Assembly: GCA_018873245.2 (NCBI GenBank)
Contig: JAEMBT020000001.1
Coordinates: forward strand, 16,832,220 to 16,896,219
Reading direction: 5' to 3'
Length of the DNA stretch: 64,000 bases
Origin: Archegozetes longisetosus
Taxonomy: Eukaryota > Arthropoda > Arachnida > Sarcoptiformes > Trhypochthoniidae
Position numbers and translations under genes: made by a program. Under the pieces are notes generated by a model, which worked only from the letters and a program-made list of their open reading frames with translations, searched no databases and was not told where the DNA came from. Below, one piece after another: positions 1 to 11,868 of this stretch. Each line of letters opens with the position of its first letter. The first letter of the stretch is position 1.

Positions 1-313
1 GAAATGTCGAACATGTTTAAGAACATAAATGATCGTTTCGAAAATTTCCACATCCGAAAAGGAGTGGTAGAAAAGGCAATTGTTGCTGTTGTCAAACGGA
101 GATTCAATGTAGAGTCTTCTGACGATGAAGAATATGGTATTTAGTGTTTATTTTTTAATTTTGTTCAATTTTAAATTAATAACTGTTATTCATTTAGCCC
201 CAGCCAATCCGCTAGAGATGGACTTTAGCAAGAAGTGTGAGTTTTGTGATGGCATCTTTCTCCGTGCACAATTGTACAAGCACCAAAAATCATGCCAAAT
301 CATGCTCATCTAA
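1..313 (+). CDS. 3' end of a gene with a C-terminal zinc finger (partial)
   Basis: The reading frame is open from base 1, so the gene begins outside the window. The first visible exon (1-136) encodes a basic stretch ending in an acidic SSDDEEY run. A short intron (137-197, donor GTATTT, acceptor TTTAG) joins in phase 1 to a last exon (198-313). The joined frame ends in CEFCDGIFLRAQLYKHQKSC, a CX2C-X12-HX4C arrangement that fits a single C2HC zinc finger, followed by six residues and TAA at 311-313. The same GTATTT donor is used in the P450 genes of this window. Zinc-finger family and target are unknown; a domesticated transposon protein is possible. Splicing is inferred from phase and consensus. 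Confidence 0.55.
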
Positions 314-861
314 TAATTCAATTATTTGTAATTTTATAAATTTTTTCTTAATTTTAATTTTTACTTATCTAGTATTAAATATTTGTGTGACGTTTTTATT
401 ATATTTTCAATAAAAATTATTTTAAAAATAAAATTTATTTCGGGTGATGTGACTCGTGGCGTGATTTAAGTGACTCGTGACAGTTGCGATTTCACAAAAC
501 TTTTTACATTGTTCGAAAAAACACTTCAAATTTTTCATGTCTTACAAAATAATTTTAATTATAGTAAAAATGACTAATTGAGATGAATAACCTCAAAAAG
601 ACGGTCTTCGCGGTAAGAACCAATCAGAAAACTCCATTCGTCCCATTGGGCGTGTTGGAGCGTTTTGATTGGTGCTTACCAGAACCGCCGCACTTCTACT
701 CCAGATTCATCCTATCAGCAGTCAAGTCAATAAATAATGAATTATTGTAGATATGTCAACTATTGCAAAAAAATGCTTAAAATAAATAATTAATTCATAA
801 AATTAGTAGTTTATGAAATCTCATTTTAAAGAAATATGAGTCAATATTTGATTCTTTAAAC
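314..861. other. AT-rich intergenic DNA with one imperfect hairpin
   Basis: No coding signal is seen. At about 612-697 there is an imperfect inverted repeat of about 30-bp arms built around GGTAAGAACCAATCA and its complement, more GC-rich than its surroundings; it may be a worn MITE. The rest is low-complexity A/T sequence. Confidence 0.4.
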
Positions 862-1483
862 CAGGCCCCGCCAGACATTTTTTATTGAAGAGCCCAAAAT
901 TGAAAATGATTCGAGGCGAGAGCCAGAGAATAATTTTATTGAAAATTTCATTTAACTACACTTAGAAACGTTAGAAACTATTTCATCAATATTAGGTCTG
1001 ATTTTATTTGCAGTTATTATTTTCATGCAGTCGTTTAGGTGTTTATCAGTTAAAGAACTTCTTTGCTTTAATTTATTAAACTTTAAAGAAGAAAAAGTTG
1101 TTCACATCTATACGTACTGCCAAACATTGAGATAACTTTAACTGCATTGCTTTTAATCTTCATATAATTGTCGGGAAAATATTTTTGTAGATATTGATAG
1201 AAACTAATAAAGTCTGTATTCTAAAATTTCGCTTTAACGCCATCAAAATGAAAAAACATCAATAAAATCATGTGATTTAATTTTTGAGAGTGAATAACAG
1301 TTTCAAATAGTGAGACTATTTATTGAAAAATAACAGTTCTTATATAGCTGTATTGAAATAGCATTTGACAAACTTAAATACAGTTAAATAGCATATAATA
1401 CTAAAGCATTTTCTAAAAAGTTTTAAGAGCTCATTCTTTTAGTTTCTCGAAAGTCTTCGCGAGCCGTGGTTTGGCGGGGCCTG
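862..1483. mobile_element. hAT-type DNA transposon, internally deleted
   Basis: The ends are inverted: CAGGCCCCGCCAGAC at the left and the complement of CAGGCCCCGCCAAAC at the right. They are flanked by CTTTAAAC (854-861) and CTTTAAGT (1484-1491), an imperfect 8-bp target duplication as expected for hAT elements. Read on the minus strand, about 955-1110 gives a worn coding stretch with SSLTDKHLNDCMKI and NIDEIVSN, resembling the C-terminal dimerisation region of hAT transposases. One frameshift is needed. The element is about 622 bp, so most of the transposase is missing and it cannot move by itself. Confidence 0.7.
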
Positions 1484-2719
1484 CTTTAAGTTTTTTAAAC
1501 TTGAGCTTTAGGTTAAAAATTGTGAGCATAAATTGCATTAAAGTCTAATTTAAAAATAGAAGAAAATTCTTATCATTAAAAGTTTAAATAAATCCAACTT
1601 TTGATATGTTTATCAATCTTTTAGCTTGACTTAAGTGACAGATTCATGTGAATCGAATGATATGTCAGAGATTTTTTTAACATGAAAGTAAACTTGCCTC
1701 ATGTTAGATGAGCGCATACTCTCTCATAGGATAAACATAAAAATTTATTTGATAAAACTTTTAATCAAAGCAAACATTAAATGAATAAATTTTTATATAT
1801 TAAACGAACAAATAGATTTTCTGTTGATCAAACTAATCAGTATAAAGTCGTCAAAAAGTTAAACGTATGTATATCTAAGATAGCTATTAATCTAATAATA
1901 GTTGCAAAAATGACTTTCTATTATACTGAACAAAGCTTCTATAATTTATTATCTGTTTTTTCTTACGCGCTCTAATTTATTTAAATCAAAATACGATTCC
2001 CTTATGAATAAAATTTAATATAAATAAAAATATTTAAAAGCTCAGACACATCATTCATCCTATCCTTCAATTAATGATCTGTATAGTATACAAATTATTC
2101 ATATGTTTTATAGTTTTTGTTATTTAAAATTATATTAAATATACAAATAAATGATAAACATTTTTATGAATAAGCTTGAATATAAATTATATACTTTCCC
2201 TTAAATTGATAGGGTTTTAATATAATATGTAAGGATATAGTATTTTATTTTGTTTTTAGTTTGAAAATATAATTTTATTTATTGTTGACTGCTTTAGATC
2301 TATTGTTCTAATGCTGTTAAACTTACTTTATTTTTAGATGTATATAATGAATAAACATTAAGTTGATAGGGCTATTGACAACAAAAGAATTAGACTTTTG
2401 GACGACTTTAAAAGCTTAATCCGTCGCCCCAACTCCAATAATCCAAATACTCAGACCCTTCTTACAATTTTATTTGGAATACCAATAAATAAGTAAATAT
2501 ATGTTAAGTATAGAGAAAGAATGTAAAAGTTTAGAAGTTCAATACACTTCAACCTTTACAAATATATTTATTTATAGGTCATATCGTTGCAAAGTCTAAA
2601 AACTTCGCTGATAAGACTTATTACTGCTCGTTTCTATATTATTTTGTCAGTTGTGAAGAGTTCAATATTTAAATGAAGTGACAACTTAAATTTATGCATG
2701 CATTTGTGAATAACTCTTA
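1484..2719. other. AT-rich intergenic DNA
   Basis: A 64-codon open frame at 1781-1975 has no recognisable features and matches what chance gives at this base composition. Nothing else stands out. Confidence 0.4.
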
Positions 2720-2947
2720 CAGCCTTATTCATAAACACCATTTAAGCAATAGCTTGAAAAAGTTATAAATTAAGTGACAATTTTCATATTCATAAACTAA
2801 CTTCAACTCAAGTTATAACTGCAAGGTTAATTTTTCTATGAAATTTTCATAAACAGTAATTTGAAGTTACACCTCAAGTCATTAAAGTTAGTTCTTAGCC
2901 AAGTCATACTTTCGCTAAAGCTTAAGTGTTATTTGTGAATAAGGCTG
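2720..2947. mobile_element. Short MITE (about 228 bp)
   Basis: The ends form an imperfect inverted repeat of about 30 bp: CAGCCTTATTCATAAACACC at the left and CAGCCTTATTCACAAATAAC on the other strand at the right. Further partial complementarity extends inward (AAGTTATAACT-type stretches). The flanks TTA and ATA do not give a clean target duplication, so the superfamily is undecided. It is too short to code for protein. Confidence 0.6.
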
Positions 2948-5900
2948 ATAGTCTACAGTTGAACATATCGCCTAATGTCTGTTCTTTTCCCTTGTAATTA
3001 ACTTAGTTTTAGTCCATAGTAGTGTTTGTGTCTAATTTTGATTTATTATATGGTCGACTGACTGCTTTGAGCGATTTCGATCAAACCAAATAGTAATTGT
3101 CGACCAGATAGTCGACAGTGAGTTTTAACCTGAGGCTCTGTTCAGCACACAGTGACAATCGAGGACCGTAGATACGTATCGGCGGTCAACAAAGGAGTTG
3201 AAGTTAAAAGCAAAAAAATGGAAATGTTTTATTTAAAAGAACTGAACAAAGGAATGATCACTCGATGTGAATTACACTATGACTGAAAAGAGGCTGCACT
3301 GCCTGCTTCATGATAGTGTGCTTTTAAAACGTATTTTGGCGTGCTTTTCAGGAAGGGGAAGTTACAAACAATGTATATGATTGGTTAGAATAACAGTAAA
3401 ATAAAAACACTAAAAGTAAAATAATTTGACGATAGGTGACAGGTCACCTCAATTTAAATGTACTAAACAACAGTTTTTACACCTTATTTTATTTTATGTG
3501 TGTTTGAATGATATGATGTCATTTTCTGTTAACATCATTTTTTAACAAAATTTGAATGTAAGCTTGTTAACGTCAAAGAATGAATTTTTAAAAATATAAT
3601 GACTCGATAGTTATAAAAGCTTAAAACAATAAGGAATCGAATAAGAATATTAGCAAAAAGGAATAAGCCAACACTATATACTGTGTGCACGAGTAACAGT
3701 ATTAAATAATAATATAGCCAATACTCATTTAAATTTCTAAGTTTCGACAGCAAATCAAGCAATCTATTTTCAACTCAAATAAAATCAACGGCTCTGAAAA
3801 ATAATATTTGTTTAGGTCGGAACAGATTGTGGTAATTTCGTAGATCTATGTAATGTTGAAGCTTTATTAGATTGCTTGAAAGTCTAAACTTTGCTTATTT
3901 TTGTAAAACACTCTCTTAACTTCAGTAATAATTATAGTATTCTGTATCAATTTTATAACTGCAATTGAAATCAGGACCACGTCAATTCCAGTTCTTAACT
4001 CAGATAACGTTAATATCGAAGAAATACCTGATTGTGATCTACAATTAAAATTAAAGATACTAGAATACAAGACTAAATACATACATTGCGGTCTGAATAA
4101 ATGGATCATTTCTGTTAGACTAAATAGATGAAACGGTCAGGCATGAAATCTGCTGTAGAAAATGGAGCGGTTTCTTGTGCATTAGCAAACAAGCTGTTGA
4201 TATACCAGAATGTGGACTACACTGTAAAGCTTAACACTCGAATACAGTTTTTCTAATGAAGCATACATTCAATACAGGACACCTTTAAAGAGTTCTTTCA
4301 TTCATTTTTTACCTTATCTATAAAATCTGAAGCATCTTATTAGTGGTGGAAACGAAGGAGAAATCAAATAAAAATTCTGAGCTTAACGAGATAAATACGG
4401 AATACAGTAGAGTTCAAATGAATAACAAGTATGAGAATCGATTGAAAAATTTTGTCATAAGACATTAATCATTGGAATAACGCCTTATAAACACAATAAC
4501 TAGTAATAACGAAAGTGTTTCTAAAACCTATTTTCAGTCTTTAGCATAAGGTTTTGATATATTTATAAATTGTTCACTCACCCAAGGAACTATTTCTAGA
4601 TTTTATTTATTTATCTCTTTAACTGAAATCATCATTTTCGTGTTCTCAAATTGAGTGGTAAGAAGTTGCAATTTAACTTGAGAATGCGTATTCATATAAT
4701 GATCTTAATCCAGAAAAACCTTTCTATAATTGATTCTGGTCATTGTTATATATCACATTTATTAAAAATCACCTATATTTTAATGATAAACTTGATCTAC
4801 AAACACGATAAAATGTTCTAAGCAACGTTTTCCAAAATTTCTTGTAATTATTTAAAATAAAGCTGAAGTTTTCAATAAATATAAAATAAATTCTACAGAA
4901 AATAAACCTGCTACCACAATTAGTGCATCAGATCAAACTTAGAAATAAAAACTGTATTCGATAAACAGTGACAAATGTGGTACTCTGTACTAGTGTCATA
5001 GGATAAGCCCTTTAGTTTCTTGGTGTTTTCATATATTAATCGGATTATAAGTCTAAATTAAACAGTGAAATTAACAAATCAGTCTCTAATCTTTTTTCAT
5101 TTTATGGATATGGAAATAGAAATAAATTCCTAACATAGAAATGGTGCAAGCTGAGGAAGTCAGATCAAGATATTTTTGATTTGACATTAATCTATGCAAC
5201 CATTAGATTGACCAAAATTCGGAAATTCGTGCTTATGAGCTCTCGTTTGTCCGCAATAGGTAATATAAAATGCAATCTTTAACATTGTTTTGTATAGCAG
5301 CAATGTATACTGTAATGCCTTTGCCTTATGCGACACAAAGTTGGCTTCACTGTTCAGCTCAATTCTTCTACTCTTATAATAGAATCTCAGACTTTACAAT
5401 ACCACTGGAAGAGTATAGAACTTTATAATTTTAGAGAATTGGTACATCCTTTGTAAAAGGCTTATAACTTTTGATTAATTCAATATCAACAAATTGCTTC
5501 AGTTACTGCCAGATAATGAATCAGTAGAACATTGACACATGACTTAAATACATTCAACGATTTTCTTATACATTGCTTTGAAAGTCATTATCTCAAAAAG
5601 AAATGTTCAAAATATATTTTTTATTAATACAAATATTTTAGCTGGAAATATTTATTAATATAATGTGCCTTCAAATAACTACAAACCTGAACTGCCGGTT
5701 TATATTGTTTGGAAAATGATCGTCATTTCAATTTTCATTACATAAAATTTATTCAAATAAATAATGTGTTCTGCAAAAATTGATAGAACTGTTTCTTACA
5801 AATATTAAGAATTTCATATTTGTCAACATGCTATTGTAACTTAAGTCACGCATATTTTCATTGATTTTCTTAATGGATTGAATTCAGACAACTGATTAAC

Positions 5901-6235
5901 ATATATATTTAGTTTCTTGCTTTTATGAATATTTTATAATATCCAAAGTCAGCGTAAATATTTATTTATTGCTATCAATCGACGTAATTACAACATTAGC
6001 AAAAACTCGAAAGTTTTCTTTCATTAAATTTTGTGAGAGAGCATAATTAATTTATGATTTTTATGATTACCGTCTATATTTCAAATACTGAGTGAATGTC
6101 AGGCAGATCATTATTATGAGCAGCATAACAATCTATTTATTCAGAAGTTTGATAACAAATTTATCGTAAACTTGATAACTAAATTACGTACGTTTAACAT
6201 AAAAATGTAAATAAAATTAGAGGTTTTAATTGGAG
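2948..6235. other. AT-rich intergenic DNA, no convincing gene
   Basis: Two minus-strand frames (3535-3762, hydrophobic; 3867-4109) could be crumbs of a membrane receptor like the one at 7183-8157, but they lack a conserved motif and are not called. From 4.1 to 6.2 kb only A/T-rich sequence with frequent stops in all frames was seen. Confidence 0.35.
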
Positions 6236-6450
6236 CAAAGGAAAAGTTTGAATAAAATCCGTATTTTGAAAATGTCGCTCAAAATAAGGATTTTGAAGCC
6301 GCTTAAAGACTCGTTTTGCTTCTTCAGGACCAGTTGGTGTCGAGCGTTCATTCTCTCATTACGAAAGCATTTTGAGTAACAAAAGACAGAGTTTTACTGA
6401 AAAAATTTGTAAACGATGTTAATTATCAGATAAGATAATTTTAAATAAGA
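6236..6450 (+). pseudogene. hAT transposase C-terminal remnant
   Basis: In one plus-strand frame the sequence reads SSGPVGVERSFSHYESILSN and then KRQSFTEKI, which matches the layout of the hAT C-terminal dimerisation region (a VERxFS core, then a lysine/arginine and a leucine-rich helix). The upstream part (NPYFENVAQNKDF) is in another frame and contains stops. No terminal repeats were identified. It is a dead fragment of an old transposon, probably unrelated to the element at 862-1483. Confidence 0.5.
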
Positions 6451-7182
6451 TTGAAATTTCATATAACATTTTTATTTATGTAATTCTTGAAGAAATTGAT
6501 TAAAATGCCTTTCTGAAAACTACTGATTTTGAGGTTCAAGATATCCCGAAAGTCCGGAGTCTGGTCATCAGCTCTTTCGCCTATATTTAATAATCATTTA
6601 CAAGAATAAATATTTTATATTAATTTTTGCTTCGCTGAAATATACTCAAATACATAAAATTTGGTACCTTTAATGAGACTCATGTAATCTTAGTCCGTTC
6701 AAAATATATTTATTGATGATTTGATCTATATTTATAATGATTGCGTAAAAAGTACTAAATATTGTAATTTAATATTTGGAAGTACAATTTAATGTTGAGA
6801 GGCAAACAGATCAACCTGGTTTACCTTAAACCTACTAAGAACCTTTTATTTTTCAACTTCAGTTTCAGTCTATCCTTATAGTTTAAGGTCTTAGCTTTAG
6901 TTCAGTTAACCAATAAGACTAGCGCTAAAATCTGCATCAGATGAAAGTAAGTTACTCTAGTTCAGATCAGTCACATAACAGTGAGACTTACCTTATAATT
7001 ACATAAGTTAAATACTTTCAATAAAAATAATGAAAACAATAAAACCGGTTTCAATGAATTTGAGTTTCTAAGAAATTCACACAACAAAGATGGTATTCTC
7101 CGAAATTTAGATACAATTTGATACAATTCTACCACTTAAAGAAATAGAGCAAGCGTTCGACAATCTAAATGACTTATTTGCT

Positions 7183-8157
7183 TCAAAATGAATAGATGAG
7201 GCGCTGTTTATGGTGAACACCCGACTTAACATAAAGAATATGCCATCCATAATGATAGGAAATTCTCATCATGAAGGTCATTCTTCCAAACATAAAACGA
7301 TAAGCTAAACTACTTATGAGTGTTGTTGGCATAATCCAAGCCCAATATAAGAATTTTGACCAATAGTTTTTATTATGTTCATTGATTTCTGAATAGATAG
7401 CGTTCAATGATTTAATATATTTACATAAGTTCAATAGTCTATTATTTTGTATCATTTTTTCATTAATAGCTCTGAGTTTACTTTTCAAGTAATAACAAAT
7501 TATATAGAAATAAACCAATTGCCATAAATTAAAGTTAAAGATATTTATGATGCTTAAGTAAAAAATTAAACTAAAGGAATAGCCAAAACAATAAACTTCA
7601 AGGCTGAAACTTCCTGACCAAATGAAGCTAAACATAGTAGTGAACCCAGTAGAGGGAATGCTAAACCTGAATAGAATTGACAAACCAGAAATTATGTTTT
7701 CGACACTTTAATCATTTTATAAATTTCTACTTCACTTGTGAGACCAGTACTTTTTGGTGGAACCAAATCAGAAATCATTTCGGATGGTTTGAGATATGAG
7801 GGATTTATACCATTCTTATAATTGTAATAATGAATGATTTGTGATACATGAGCTAAAACCATCATTAGAGCTATAGTGATATTCAAATTAACTCTAAGAT
7901 TTATAAAGTGAGGAAAATCACCAATTAGTTTGAGTAGATCTGAATCTTCATCAGGCAATAGTGATGAAATGACAAATCTAATGATTAACTGTAAAAAATG
8001 ATTAGTATAAACAGAGGATTATGAAATCTTCTCCTTTTGACTGATTCAACTGGATATAGAGATAATCCAATTCTATACAAATGAGTTTCAGCGCTTTCAA
8101 TAACAACATTTTCACGTAATAATTCGTTTAGATTGAATTCCTTTGATCTTTTATCCA
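7183..8157 (-). pseudogene. Gustatory-receptor-like (7-TM chemosensory) pseudogene
   Basis: Three consecutive minus-strand frames (start near 8157, then 7958-7692, then 7707-7183) join into one hydrophobic multi-span protein if two 1-nt frameshifts, near 7998-8005 and 7690-7700, are allowed. The C-terminal part has several membrane-length hydrophobic segments and an EINEHNKNYWSKFLYWAW stretch, which fits arthropod gustatory receptors (family assignment is by general pattern, not a diagnostic motif). The typical C-terminal TY motif is not seen. The N-terminal end is cut at 8154-8160, where the palindrome begins and a truncated peritrophin gene follows. The gene is broken and truncated, so it is non-functional. 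Confidence 0.5.
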
Positions 8158-8344
8158 TTATTGCAATTATATATAGTATGTCTGTCATTAGGATCGATGA
8201 ACATTCCATTGGGTTGAGGACATTGAAACGCCTCATTCAGAGCTGTAATATTGAAAGGTTAATAAATTAATTCAAAGTAATATGCTTTCAATTCGTTTAC
8301 TCACCAAATAATGAAATGAGCAAAAGACAAATCAACGACTTCAT
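8158..8344 (-). pseudogene. Truncated fourth copy of peritrophin-like gene A
   Basis: Exon 1 (8344-8305) and the intron match the intact gene A copies base for base as far as checked. Exon 2 starts at 8242 but stops matching at about 8160, inside the chitin-binding domain just after the second domain cysteine. In the gene A frame the junction adds NNG and then a TAA contributed by receptor-gene sequence, giving a peptide of about 43 residues with only two of four domain cysteines. Promoter and signal peptide are retained, so it could still be transcribed. This is the left end of the giant palindrome. Confidence 0.85.
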
Positions 8345-9218
8345 TCTGATTCAATTTATTCAACAATATCAGACGTATCCGAGTTTTCGGTTAGAATTAC
8401 TTCTATTGAATCAAACTTCAGGTTTTATATACTCCGAAATTGTGTCACCAATTGATTAAGTTCTGAAAGTAAATATGTATCATTCGAACAACAACCAAAT
8501 TTTGATGGATTTCATAGTATTATCAATTTTGTAATCAAGTTTTCAATGAAATTCGTGCTAACGATAGATTAGTGCAATTATCTAAAATAATGCAATTCGA
8601 TTTTCGAAAATCATCTACATTCAGAGATGTTTGTGTAGATCCAAATGAATGTGATGTGAACCTGCATCTGTTCGAAATAGGGACAAACAGTAGACCTGTA
8701 TTGAAATCTTTTGAAAAATATTATAGTTATCGTTTATATCCTATTTGATATCCTATTTAATTTCGCGAATAATACTGTTGTCCTCAAACCGTTTAATAAA
8801 TGTCCATCATTGATTCAATTTTGAAATTTGCGTCAGATTAACGTTTGCTTTTTGCTTGCACCTTATTCGCAAATCATCAGTTAGTCAATAATTTCTGGAA
8901 ATCGTATGCATGAAAATTAATGGATTACTAGTATAAGCCGAGAACTTATTGATTGACCTGATCAATTACCTGACTTTAGTTTCTGCAGAAATTATTAATG
9001 ATCAAAATACAATACTCAGGATATATGATTAAAATGATCAATAATCAAATGTCTCTCAAATTCGTAGCTGATTATAGTTTCCGTTTTATAAGTTTTGGGT
9101 TGCTTTCAGTCTCTTTTTAAAATCATAAAAAGTCTGAGCCTCATTTCGAGGTAAATCTAAAGTATTCATCAGTTTGATAACAGGTTCTAATACTATGTGT
9201 TTTACTTATTCTTAATTA

Positions 9219-9557
9219 CTAAATCAGTTTTATCGAATACTTCACAATTGTCTGTCTTAGGCTTTTAAAGCAAATTCCAGCTTTCTTGGAAATCCCTGCA
9301 GGCATTTTATATGAAAATTTACCTCTCAATTGAGGATAGATATCGAGATTAATTCTAATATTTGCAACATTTCCGACTTCTTCAACTAAATATTGTTTAT
9401 TCTCAGCGAACTGGAAAGCAAATTCACAAGTGATAGTGTTCGATTGTCGTATTATACAAGAATATAGCATCCATAAATATTTGAATGTTACTCGATCAGA
9501 AGAAAAAAACGAGATACCCATCTTGACCCTGACCGAGATAAGGTCAAGTAATAACAC
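9219..9557 (-). CDS. ORF D, unidentified small protein (left copy)
   Basis: A 112-codon open frame; a second ATG 12 codons in gives about 100 residues. It has a hydrophobic start (GISFFSSD, then YLWMLYSCII) and two isolated cysteines, and ends in a basic stretch. It lacks the CPQP motif and cysteine spacing of its neighbours, and I do not recognise the family. It is conserved in the mirrored copy, but so is all non-coding DNA here, so conservation is not evidence of coding. It could be a single-exon gene, one exon of a larger gene, or chance. Confidence 0.25.
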   Translation of the reverse strand: MLLLDLISVRVKMGISFFSSDRVTFKYLWMLYSCIIRQSNTITCEFAFQFAENKQYLVEEVGNVANIRINLDIYPQLRGKFSYKMPAGISKKAGICFKSLRQTIVKYSIKLI

Positions 9558-9842
9558 ACTTTGACTTATAACTTGACAACCTTTAAACTACAAATTAAAC
9601 TCATTTATATTCTTTATTTACTAATAAAAGCCTCTTGTATAATATAAAAATTCAAAGATTAAGCGAGTACAACTCGCCACAAACAATCAGTAGTTAAATC
9701 GAACGATCACAATATTATATTTTGGAAAATTGTTTTATTTTATTTCAAATCAAATAATCATTTTAACTTTTATTTTTGATTTATCACTGTTTTACTAATT
9801 GGTCGATTTTATCGATTTGATAAAATCGAATCTGAAAACAAT

Positions 9843-10137
9843 TTATGATAAAATCAGTGTGCTGTCGCATTTATTTATTTTATCATTTGGATCGAAGTAG
9901 AAGCCGGTCTGACAAGTCAGCTTCTTAAAGAGTGACGGAACATTATTAGTGCAAAGATAGAGCTTATTCTGATCGTTCACATCAAAGAAGTTACCACTCG
10001 GTTGAGGACATACAAATGCTGATTCGACAATCGCTGAAATTATTAATAAATATTTAGAAACATTCACAATCGATTGACTAACTCAGTAACTTACCAGATA
10101 ATGAGACCAATAGAATAAAAACCACAGCTTTTTTCAT
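9843..10137 (-). CDS. Small secreted peritrophin-like protein C (left copy)
   Basis: Two exons: 10137-10095 (signal peptide) and 10033-9843, with a 61-nt intron (GTAAGT...TTTCAG), phase 1. The product is 77 residues: hydrophobic signal peptide 1-20, then FVCPQPSGNFF. Domain cysteines are at about 23, 42, 55 and 70, with LYLC and GFYFDPND between them, fitting a chitin-binding type 2 (peritrophin-A, CBM14) fold with only two disulfides. The arginine/glutamine region where classic six-cysteine domains carry their second cysteine has none. Role by family: a gut or peritrophic-matrix chitin-binding protein; chitin binding by the four-cysteine form is not certain. A TATA-like ATATAAATA lies about 62-70 bp upstream (10,199-10,207). 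Confidence 0.8.
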
Positions 10138-10785
10138 TTTGACTCAATCGATCAGTTATTTCCGATTTTTAATATGTTTATCAGCTCAAAAATATCTGTA
10201 TTTATATGATTTGAAAAAGTGTTGATTTTGAACTTAATCTCATATCGATTCTGAAATTCGGCTCAATAGGTCAGTATTTATCAAATGATTGCGATGCAAC
10301 AATTCTGTTATCTGTATTATTGCTAAGAATTGTTGATAAGTTATTGCAACCGTGGAATTATTGGAGTCGAAAATTCTATAGAAATTTTATCAAAAGTTTC
10401 ATTTTGTCACTCTTTTAATCATTAGACAGAAGATGTAAATTGCGATTTAGATTAAATTTGCTGAACAACAAAATTAATGCAGTAATTTAAGTGATCTAAA
10501 AGCTAATGTGAAATCTAACACATGTCACGTTTAGTCAATCTATGGCTGAATTTCAGTACATCAAAGTTAAACTCCATTTCAAGCCTTATCAGTGATTACA
10601 TGAGAACATAATCTGTATGATTGAGAATAGTTGTAAAGACAAGAAAAGTTCATCTGTTCATAACTGGTTGATAGTCTTTGATTCGGTGTATATATAAACC
10701 TGTCGAAAGTAACGATGTTTTATTCTTAAAGTCTATTCCAATAGACAAACGTTTAGAGTAATAATCCAAAGAATTGCATTGCATA

Positions 10786-11083
10786 ATGAAAACAGTAATT
10801 GTGATTTTATTGATCGCCTGTTTTGGTAATCAGAAAATTTATGAAATATTATAATTTTGAAATTTATTTGAATCTTATTGCAGTTTTGAGCCAAGCCTTT
10901 CAATGTCCACAACCTGATGGAACGTTCGTAGATACTAGTGATAAGAACAGGATCTATAATTGCATTAATCGTGTGGCACATCTCGAAACAGTAATGGAAT
11001 GTATGGATGCGTTCACATACGATCCCAATACTAAACAGATTCATTGCAATGGAAAGGTTATATGGCATGACTTCTTTCTCTAA
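10786..11083 (+). CDS. Small secreted peritrophin-like protein B (left copy)
   Basis: Exon 1 is 10786-10825 and exon 2 is 10884-11083, with a 58-nt intron (GTAATC...TTGCAG) in phase 1. The product has 79 residues: signal peptide 1-18, then FQCPQPDGTFVD. Domain cysteines are at about 21, 40, 53 and 68, the four-cysteine peritrophin-A pattern. A charged HLETVMEC stretch replaces the glycine-rich turn of gene A. The longer frame that starts inside the intron is an artefact. A strong TATA box (TATATATAAA, 10,689-10,698) lies about 90 bp upstream. B is divergent from A and C, so the three genes are older paralogues than the palindrome. Confidence 0.82.
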
Positions 11084-11482
11084 TGTATTATCATTTAGAT
11101 AAATACATTCAAAGTGTGTAATATCTTCATGAATTATCGAATAAACCAAATATTTTATTGTGAGATGAGAGAAATGCAATAAAATGATGAAATTTAAATT
11201 GAGAATAAGTTTATTGAGTTTTAATAATCTTATGCAAAATAAAACCCTATGAACTGTTTATTAGAATCAATTTCTATTATTTAAAACCAATAGATGTTGC
11301 TTGTTTTTACTCCACAGCCATAATCATTTCGAATTTAGATTATGTTTTCAGAGTTGACATTTAAATTAATTTTGTTACTAAACTGGAAATTTTTTCAAAA
11401 AATTTTTGCCTTTTGTTAAAAATGATAAAAAATGTTTCTGATAAAAAAGTTATAAGTGAAGATAAAGTACTCAGGAAATTAA

Positions 11483-11868
11483 CCCATCGTCACAACTGTG
11501 GGGTAAAATTTTCCCAAGTTTTACTTTAAAAACCTCGCTTAAATCAACAAAATGTCGTAATTTGTTTAGAATTTAGATACTTCTCAGTTATATATCTTAC
11601 TTTGAATGACAAAAAACCTGACTAATTAACATTGCAGTGCTTCGTGTTTACTATGTGTCACAGTGCTGTGATGTCGCTACTAGCAATTTGAACCACTAAT
11701 GACACTGTAACAGATAATAACTAGAAATTAATTAGCAAATTAAAACTTCGAAAAAGGGGCAAACTTAGATTCTTAAAGTATCAGGACTAACGTAGAACAG
11801 ATATAAAGGGTGGAAAACCGGGAAGGGATTTAATTTTACGTTTTCGGAAGTTAAGTTGTGACGAAGGG
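11483..11868. mobile_element. piggyBac-type MITE (left copy)
   Basis: 386 bp bounded by the direct target repeat TTAA at 11,479-11,482 and 11,869-11,872. The terminal inverted repeats are CCCATCGTCACAACT at the left and CCCTTCGTCACAACT on the other strand at the right. A TTAA target and a CCC start are hallmarks of piggyBac transposons. There is no coding capacity. It is more GC-rich than its surroundings and includes a near-perfect small palindrome (GTGTCACAGTGCTGTGA). The mirrored copy shows that insertion came before the palindrome. Confidence 0.85.

Noticed and set aside
3535-4109. Two hydrophobic minus-strand frames, possibly gustatory-receptor crumbs
   Set aside because: Hydrophobicity is cheap in A/T-rich DNA; no motif or continuous alignment could be made.
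7985-8236. 83-codon frame across the palindrome border read as a fusion gene
   Set aside because: It reads the peritrophin part out of its proper frame; the real gene A frame stops right after the junction.
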